A stretch of 64,000 nucleotides of DNA from Foliimonas ilicis (lineage in GTDB: Bacteria > Pseudomonadota > Alphaproteobacteria > Rhizobiales > Rhizobiaceae). The stretch lies in contig NZ_JBDUUH010000003.1 in NCBI RefSeq assembly GCF_039939195.1, positions 62,001 through 126,000 on the forward strand. The letters are read 5' to 3'. Below the pieces are notes generated by a model that searched no databases, was not told the origin of the DNA, and worked only from the letters and a program-made list of their open reading frames with translations. This document shows, piece after piece, positions 59,184-64,000 of this stretch. Position 1 is the stretch's first letter; each line of letters starts with the position of its first letter. The translations under genes were made by a program, and so were the position numbers.

Positions 59184-60095
59184 ATGAACTTATCGCTCCG
59201 TGCTCTTCGTTATGTTGTCGAAACCGCCGATTGCGGGAGCGTCACGGAAGCTGCTAAGAGGCTGAACGTCTCCCAGCCTTCCGTGTCCATGGCGCTATCG
59301 CAGGTCGAGACGGAACTTGGCGTGCAGATTTTCGTGCGCCACCATGCAAGAGGCGTGACGCTTTCGGCGGCCGGGCAGAGGCTGGTCAACGACGCACGGC
59401 TTCTTCTCAATCACGCGCGCGATTTTGCGCAGAGCGCGCATTCTCTTGGAGATGCGTTGCGCGGCGAGATCGTCGTCGGTTGTTTTCCGACACTCGCGAT
59501 CCGTTTCATGCCGGGCCTGCTGTCGGGTTTCTCGAAGCGTTATCCGGGCATTTCGGTAAAGTTGGAGGAGGGCGATCAGCAGGAAATGATCGGTCATCTC
59601 GTGTCAGGCCGAACCGAGCTCGCGCTATCCTACAATTTTGCCGTCCCTGAAGAAATTACGGGAGAGAAGCTCGCGGACTTTCCGCCGCTCGTTCTCGTGT
59701 CGGCGGACCACCGGCTGGCGGACAGAGAGGAAGTCAGTCTTGTCGAGTTGGAGGAAGAGCCTTTTATCCTTCTCGATCTCCCGCACTCACGCGATTACTT
59801 TTTCAATATATTCTCAGCTTGCGGGCTGGAGCCGCGAATCGCGTTTCGAACCCGCTCGTCGGAGCTGATCCGCGGTCTTGTCGGCCACGGCCACGGATAC
59901 TCGTTGCACAATGTCGCGCCGCAAACGACGATCGGCTATGACGGCAGCCGCATCGCGGTGTTGAAACTCGCCGAAACTCTACCGCCAGCCACCGTCACGT
60001 TCCTGCGCCTTACCCGTCATGATCTGCGGCCTGCGGTGCAGGCCTTTGCCGATTACATGAGAGAGTCCTTCGCGAGAGGCGGAATATTCGGTTAG
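59184..60095 (+). CDS. LysR-family transcriptional regulator
   Basis: A 303-residue LTTR: winged helix ALRYVVETADCGSVTEAAKRLNVSQPSVSMALSQVE and an effector domain ending near ADYMRESFARGG. AAGGA lies six bases before ATG 59184; an ATG at 59181 is closer to the site. It is divergent from the monooxygenase/RidA/ABC array, which it probably activates in response to the substrate. Confidence 0.9.
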   Translation: MNLSLRALRYVVETADCGSVTEAAKRLNVSQPSVSMALSQVETELGVQIFVRHHARGVTLSAAGQRLVNDARLLLNHARDFAQSAHSLGDALRGEIVVGCFPTLAIRFMPGLLSGFSKRYPGISVKLEEGDQQEMIGHLVSGRTELALSYNFAVPEEITGEKLADFPPLVLVSADHRLADREEVSLVELEEEPFILLDLPHSRDYFFNIFSACGLEPRIAFRTRSSELIRGLVGHGHGYSLHNVAPQTTIGYDGSRIAVLKLAETLPPATVTFLRLTRHDLRPAVQAFADYMRESFARGGIFG

Positions 60096-60136
60096 AGCCT
60101 TTCATTTTTAGATAGAAACGCTTGCGGGACAGCACC

Positions 60137-60289
60137 CCCCTCTGCCCTGCCGGGCATCTCCCCCTCAAGGGTGGAGATTACTCTGTCATAAAAGTGCGGC
60201 ACCAATCGCTAACGTTGCAGAATGAAAGCGGATGGCTATGTCAGCCAATCTCCACCCTTGAGGGGGAGATGCCCGGCACAGCAGAGGGG
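60137..60289. repeat. long inverted repeat, Rhizobiales-type intergenic palindromic element
   Basis: Two arms of about 43 bases (60137-60179 and 60247-60289) are inverted copies with only two to three mismatches, separated by about 67 bases. The arms contain the CTGCCGGGCATCTCCCCCTCAAGG-like core, cited here in part only. From memory, such elements are scattered in many copies through Brucella, Ochrobactrum and Mesorhizobium genomes. The transcript would form a very stable hairpin between the LysR gene and the convergent GhrA gene, so it may also terminate transcription. The 233-base gap holds nothing else that I recognise. Confidence 0.85.
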
Positions 60290-60328
60290 TTGCCTTCCGA
60301 TTCCATCAAAATGGGAGTCGTTCTAACG

Positions 60329-61258
60329 TCAATAGCCGCGTTTCGGGTCGACCCTGCTCAAAACATCCAGTCCGGCTTCCAGCCTTCGGACGTTTTCGCC
60401 AATCTGTTTGGCAGCTGACGCCGGTAAGGCGATGGAGGCCAGATGCGGGGTGATGAGCACATTGTCCATGTCCCACAGGGGGCTGTCCGTCGGCAGCGGC
60501 TCCTTGGCGAAGACGTCGAGCGTTGCATTGGCAATTCGTCCCGACTGCAGCGCTGCCACCAGTGCTGGCTCATCCACGACGCTGCCGCGCGAGACATTGA
60601 TGAAACTCGCGCCTGGCTTCATGCAGCCAAGTGTGGCCGCATCGAGCATATTGTCGGTCTCGTGCGTCTGCGGAAGCATGCAGACGACGATATCGCTGCT
60701 CGAAAGAACTTCGGCCAAAGTGTCGCTTCCGTGAAAGCACTTTACGCCCTCTATCGTCTTGGCCGTGCGTGACCAGCCGAGCACGCGATAGTCCTGTCGT
60801 GCACATTCTTTTGAGGCTTCGCGCCCAAGCTCGCCAAGGCCCAAAATGGCAACGGTGATTTCTGACGGGTCTTTTGGATGGATGTAATGCCAGCGGCGCT
60901 CTTTCTGCGCCTTCTCAAAATGCTGAACATCGCGGGCGTAGCGTGTGACGGCAAAGAGCACGAAGCCTGCCATCATCCGTGCCATGCGCGGGTCCGAAAG
61001 CCGCGTGATCGGCAGATCGGGCAAATCAGTACGGCCGACGAGCGCATCGACGCCAGCACCGAGATTGACGAGCAGCTTCAGATTTTCAAACCGCGCGAAG
61101 AAATTGTGCGGCGGCTTCCACGCCAGCGCGTAATCCACCTTCAAAGGGTCGTCGATCTCGTCGGCCCGCGCAAGAACAATGCCTTCCGGTTCCAGAGCCG
61201 CGCGCCAAGCTTCGAAGTCATCCATCTGGCTATAAAAGACCATCACGCCAGCGCTCAT
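60329..61258 (-). CDS. ghrA: glyoxylate/hydroxypyruvate reductase A (GhrA) family
   Basis: A 309-residue D-2-hydroxyacid dehydrogenase of the GhrA branch: NLGAGVDALVGRTDLPDLPITRL, the nucleotide motif AILGLGELGREA, NVSRGSVVDE and TPHLASIALP. GhrA reduces glyoxylate to glycolate and hydroxypyruvate to glycerate with NADPH. Its ATG overlaps the AroQ-like stop (ATGA), so the two are coupled. It offers a reductive outlet for glyoxylate beside the assimilatory bhc cycle 10 kb away. Substrate preference is inferred from subfamily motifs. Confidence 0.8.
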   Translation of the reverse strand: MSAGVMVFYSQMDDFEAWRAALEPEGIVLARADEIDDPLKVDYALAWKPPHNFFARFENLKLLVNLGAGVDALVGRTDLPDLPITRLSDPRMARMMAGFVLFAVTRYARDVQHFEKAQKERRWHYIHPKDPSEITVAILGLGELGREASKECARQDYRVLGWSRTAKTIEGVKCFHGSDTLAEVLSSSDIVVCMLPQTHETDNMLDAATLGCMKPGASFINVSRGSVVDEPALVAALQSGRIANATLDVFAKEPLPTDSPLWDMDNVLITPHLASIALPASAAKQIGENVRRLEAGLDVLSRVDPKRGY

Positions 61259-61713
61259 TTCGCTGCGCGCTCCTTGATGTGACTGGCTACTGCCGTCAGG
61301 GCGAGTTCGTAACCCAGCGCGCCGAGCCCCGCGATAACGCCTGTTGCAGCTTTGGATATGTAAGAGTGGTGGCGGAAGGGTTCGCGTTTCCAGATATTGC
61401 TCATATGGGCTTCGATGATCGGGCCGTCGAAAGCGAGCAGAGCGTCCAGAATCGGAACCGAGCTATAGGTCAATCCGGCGGCGTTGATGACGATGCCTTC
61501 GGCCTTCTCGCGGGCTTCCTGAATCCAGTCCACCAGCACGCCTTCATGATTCGACTGGCGAAAATCCAGATCGAGGCCGAGCGAGGCGGCATGTTCTTCG
61601 CAACGCTTGCCGATCGAGACGAAACTCTCCGTTCCATAAGTGCCGCTTTTGTCGAGGCCGTAGAGATTGGCGTTCGGGCCATTGAGAAAGAACACTTTAG
61701 GCGGCGTCTGCAT
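61255..61713 (-). CDS. type II 3-dehydroquinate dehydratase-like protein with altered active site
   Basis: A 152-residue protein with the AroQ fold signature: N-G-P-N-x-N-L, Tyr26 (the catalytic base), Asn77, E-A-H-M-S-N (Glu101, His103) and R-E-P-F-R (Arg110, Arg114). Two usually invariant residues differ. The flexible-loop Arg (Arg19 in the Mycobacterium enzyme) is Asp21 here, and the His of the T-H-T-S motif (His81) is Tyr83. A standard dehydroquinate dehydratase function is therefore doubtful. It is cotranscribed with GhrA and divergent from a TRAP operon, so a catabolic dehydratase or isomerase role on a related acid is possible. Confidence 0.8.
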   Translation of the reverse strand: MQTPPKVFFLNGPNANLYGLDKSGTYGTESFVSIGKRCEEHAASLGLDLDFRQSNHEGVLVDWIQEAREKAEGIVINAAGLTYSSVPILDALLAFDGPIIEAHMSNIWKREPFRHHSYISKAATGVIAGLGALGYELALTAVASHIKERAAK

Positions 61714-61998
61714 CGTCGATTCCCTTATTTATGGAGGTCGGACAATAACGATGCGATTGCGATTATCGAAATAAAATTAAACTATTCATTGGAGAAGTAT
61801 TTCGTATGTAAATGCCAATTCGAGATAAATCAGCACTATGCCTAATATTGCATATCCGTATACGCATCGAGATATCGGCACTTGCTAAATAAATAATCAT
61901 AATTAAGTCGATTTATGCCTAAAAATTAGACAGATTCATACTTGCGCAAGCACCCCGATCTGAACAAGACTTGATAAAACAACAAGAGAGGGTAACCA
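61714..61998. promoter_or_regulatory. AT-rich divergent intergenic region before TRAP operon
   Basis: A 285-base gap with no gene, rich in A and T from about 61740 to 61980. It should hold the promoters of the AroQ-like and dctP genes. A CGTATACG palindrome lies at 61857-61864, preceded by TTGCATA. It resembles but does not match the 10-mer at 23764. I assign nothing else. Confidence 0.4.
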
Positions 61999-62982
61999 AT
62001 GTTCAGATTCAAGAAGACCAGCATTGTTTTGGGAGTTTTGGCCGGTGTCCTATGCGCAGGCAGCGCCTGGGCTGAAACCAAGATGCGCCTTGCCGTCGAA
62101 ACGACGGGCGGCGATCCGACAAATGTCATGCTTTCCGCATTCCGCGACGAACTCAAGGCCTCGGCAGGCGACGAACTTGCAATCGAGTTTTTCGACGGCG
62201 GATCGCTCGGCGATGAAAACGCGTTGGCGGAACTCATCCGCGCAGGCGCCGTCGAAGTCATTCCTCTGGGTTCGGACGGCGTTGCCGCACTGGACGAAAA
62301 ATATTCGATTTTCGACACGCCTTTCCTGTTCTCCGGCAAGGAGCAGGCCCGCGCGGTGCTGGACGGTGAACTCGGCGACCTGATGGCTGCTTCGCTGCGC
62401 GAAAAGGCCAATCTCGAAGTTCTGGCTTTTGGTGAGCTCGGCGTCCGCGTCATCAGCAATTCGAAGAAGGCGATCATGACGCCTGCCGATCTTTCCGGCA
62501 TGAAGATCCGCACGCCGAACAGCCCGACCCGCATCATGGCCTTCCAGACGCTGGGTGCCGCGCCAACGACGCTTGCCCTCGGCGAAGTCTATATGGGTCT
62601 CAAGCAGGGCGTCATCGACGGTCAGGAAAACCCGCTGTCGGTCATCAAGGAATTCTCCCTCTTCGAGACCCAGCCGCATATATCGCTGACCAACCATATC
62701 TACACGCCGATCACGCTGGTTATGAACGGCCAGGCATTCGATGCGCTTTCGGACGATCTGAAGGCCAAGGTGAAGGCGGCGGCGGAAGCGAGTGTTCAGA
62801 AGACGCGCGATCTTTCCGATGAAAGCGACTCCAAGCTGGTGGCTGAATTCGAAAAGAGCGGCGTCACGGTCACGCGTCCCGACATTGCATCGTTCCAGAC
62901 GGCTGCTGCCCCGGTTCGTGAAAAGATCGCCGAGATCGTCACACCGGAATTTATGGCAAAGGTCGAGGGAGCGATCCGTTGA
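61999..62982 (+). CDS. TRAP transporter substrate-binding protein (DctP type)
   Basis: A 327-residue periplasmic protein with a Sec signal (cleavage near AWA-E, about residue 24). LSGMKIRTPNSPTRIMAFQTLG carries the ligand-binding Arg, and LALGEVYMGLKQGVIDGQENPL is the hinge. The latter is very close to the sialic acid/C4-dicarboxylate DctP consensus. GAGAGGG precedes the ATG. The frame overlaps the racemase-family gene, and the DctQ gene follows, so uptake and first conversion are coded together. Confidence 0.92.
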   Translation: MFRFKKTSIVLGVLAGVLCAGSAWAETKMRLAVETTGGDPTNVMLSAFRDELKASAGDELAIEFFDGGSLGDENALAELIRAGAVEVIPLGSDGVAALDEKYSIFDTPFLFSGKEQARAVLDGELGDLMAASLREKANLEVLAFGELGVRVISNSKKAIMTPADLSGMKIRTPNSPTRIMAFQTLGAAPTTLALGEVYMGLKQGVIDGQENPLSVIKEFSLFETQPHISLTNHIYTPITLVMNGQAFDALSDDLKAKVKAAAEASVQKTRDLSDESDSKLVAEFEKSGVTVTRPDIASFQTAAAPVREKIAEIVTPEFMAKVEGAIR

Positions 62983-63785
62983 GCGTTCTCGCAACAAAGG
63001 CCCCGGCATCAGCCGGGGCATATCCCCGCTTTCGCTACGATGGTTCGGGCGATCTCGCGCGCATCGGCCTGATCTACATCGCTTCCAGCGTCGTGATGGA
63101 AGAGGAAATGTGGGCGATGTCCGCCGAAGGCGTCTCCACGCACACGGCCCGCATCCGCTTGCCCAAGGTCACGGTCGAAGGCATCGAGGAAATGATGAAC
63201 GCGCCGGAGCTGGAACAGGCTGCGCGCATGGCGGCAGCGGCTCCCATCGACGTTCTTCTTTTCGGCGGCACCAGCGCATCCTTTTTGCACGGCACGGCCT
63301 ATGACCGCGCGCTGATTTCGAAAATCGAGCAATGGGTGCCCGGTCCAAAGGTGACGACCGCATCTACCGCAACGCTTGCGGCTTTGAAAAAAGTGAAAGC
63401 AGGCAAGATCGCATTGGCGACGCCTTACCTGTCCGAAATCCATCAGCGCGCGATCCGTTTTCTCGAAGAAAACGGCCATGAAGTCGTCAAAAGTGCGCAT
63501 CTGGACATTTCCGACGACCACGCGCTGGCTGAAGTGCCGCTCGAGAAAGTCTATGATCATGTGCTTTCGGTCGATCACCCGGATGCCACGGCCATATTCG
63601 TTTCCTGCACGAATTTCCGCACCGTCGGCGCTATCGAGGCGCTCGAAGATCGCCTTGGCAAGCCGGTGATATCGGCCATTCAGGCGTCGTTCTGGCATTG
63701 CCTTGAACTCACCGGAACAGTCGGTGCGCGGCCAGGCTACGGGCGGCTTTTCGATGGTCGCATTGCTGAAGGGAGTGAACGATGA
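62979..63785 (+). CDS. Asp/Glu racemase superfamily enzyme (maleate isomerase / arylmalonate decarboxylase-like)
   Basis: A 268-residue protein of the superfamily that holds maleate cis-trans isomerase, Asp/Glu/hydantoin racemase and arylmalonate decarboxylase. In the two-cysteine members the first catalytic Cys sits in a C-T-S motif. Here that position is Gly97 (FGGTSAS), while the second Cys is kept (Cys210 in VSCTNF). A Gly/Cys pair is the arrangement of arylmalonate decarboxylase. The start is TTG 62979, behind GAGGGAG and overlapping the dctP stop by four bases. It lies between TRAP subunit genes, so it probably acts on the imported di-acid. Confidence 0.8.
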   Translation: MSVLATKAPASAGAYPRFRYDGSGDLARIGLIYIASSVVMEEEMWAMSAEGVSTHTARIRLPKVTVEGIEEMMNAPELEQAARMAAAAPIDVLLFGGTSASFLHGTAYDRALISKIEQWVPGPKVTTASTATLAALKKVKAGKIALATPYLSEIHQRAIRFLEENGHEVVKSAHLDISDDHALAEVPLEKVYDHVLSVDHPDATAIFVSCTNFRTVGAIEALEDRLGKPVISAIQASFWHCLELTGTVGARPGYGRLFDGRIAEGSER

Positions 63786-64000
63786 GCGATGCTATCGCGC
63801 CTTTACCCAGCGAAATTCTTGCCGACCCCAAGCCGGATCGTCGTTCTGCCAAGGCTTGGGCAATATGGGGTGTCGAGACAGCAGCTATCACGCTACTCGT
63901 CTTCCTCGTCGGCCTCGTTCTCGCAAATTCGCTCGGACGTTATTTCCTGTCAAAGCCGCTGCCTTGGACGGAGGAAGTCGTCACTGCACTTCTTATGTGG
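63782..64000 (+). CDS. TRAP transporter small permease (DctQ type), truncated by window edge
   Basis: The first 73 residues of a DctQ protein: a charged N-terminus of about 28 residues, then TM1 (AITLLVFLVGLVLANSLGRYF) and the family motif SKPLPWTEEVVTALLMW. The ATG overlaps the stop of the preceding gene (ATGA). The gene continues beyond base 64000, presumably followed by dctM. Confidence 0.88.
   Translation, partial: MSDAIAPLPSEILADPKPDRRSAKAWAIWGVETAAITLLVFLVGLVLANSLGRYFLSKPLPWTEEVVTALLMW

Noticed and set aside
1..64000. Genomic island or prophage boundary
   Set aside because: I see no integrase, tRNA-flanking repeat, transposase or sharp composition change. The clustering of catabolic operons is typical of Rhizobiales secondary replicons and does not by itself show recent transfer.

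Overview
The window reads as chromosomal DNA of an alphaproteobacterium of the order Hyphomicrobiales (Rhizobiales), most likely the Brucella/Ochrobactrum group or a near relative. The basis is moderately high GC (about 57% by eye), the dense set of TRAP, tripartite tricarboxylate (TTT) and ABC solute importers each tied to short catabolic operons, many GntR-FCD, IclR and LysR regulators, and a Rhizobiales-style intergenic palindromic repeat. The genus is an inference. I see no rRNA, tRNA, CRISPR array, transposase or phage gene. Essentially all of the DNA is carbon and nitrogen scavenging capacity.

Layout. 1-2.3 kb: the end of a 3-hydroxyisobutyrate-dehydrogenase-like gene, an exported hypothetical protein, a GFA-family zinc protein, and a GST with its GntR regulator. 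3.1-10.3 kb: a plus-strand operon with SDR, TRAP importer (dctQ-M-P), two more SDRs and a ketosteroid-dehydrogenase-like flavoprotein. 10.3-12.3 kb: PAP2 phosphatase, small hypothetical, quinone reductase. 12.3-20 kb: a minus-strand TRAP operon carrying an HpcH/HpaI aldolase, a DUF6282-like hydrolase and a BKACE (beta-keto acid cleavage) enzyme, divergent from a bicupin and an IclR regulator. 20-29.5 kb: two divergent TTT systems, one with a TctA-TctB fusion, the latter followed by a 4-oxalomesaconate-tautomerase-like gene and an isopropylmalate/isocitrate-dehydrogenase-like gene. 29.5-42.6 kb: RraA-like aldolase, 2-hydroxyacid dehydrogenases, Ldh2-type dehydrogenases, LysR, AbrB-type permease, GntR, TcuA-like flavoprotein, a second PrpF, a class III CoA transferase, cupin, Hyi-like isomerase and a tandem-HTH GntR.

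43.5-50.6 kb is the most recognisable metabolic module: dctA, an allE-type ureidoglycine aminohydrolase, and a complete bhcABCD set encoding the beta-hydroxyaspartate cycle, which turns two glyoxylate into oxaloacetate without losing carbon. 50.6-59.1 kb is a long minus-strand array: HpaB-type monooxygenase, flavin reductase, RidA, polyamine-type ABC importer, HbpS/GlcG protein, quinone oxidoreductase and GST, with a divergent LysR. 59.2-64 kb: that LysR gene, a palindromic repeat, a GhrA-type glyoxylate reductase, an AroQ-like protein with altered active-site residues, and the start of a third TRAP operon that carries a single-cysteine Asp/Glu-racemase-family enzyme.

How it works together (inference): solute-binding-protein importers bring in small di- and tricarboxylates and hydroxy-acids; paired dehydrogenases, PrpF tautomerases and aldolases reduce them to pyruvate, oxaloacetate and glyoxylate; bhcABCD and GhrA handle glyoxylate. 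A recurring 10-mer (TTGYATAC-core) in five regulatory regions between 23.7 and 35.2 kb suggests that the tricarboxylate section is one regulon. Stem-loops sit just after four of the five complete solute-binding-protein genes.
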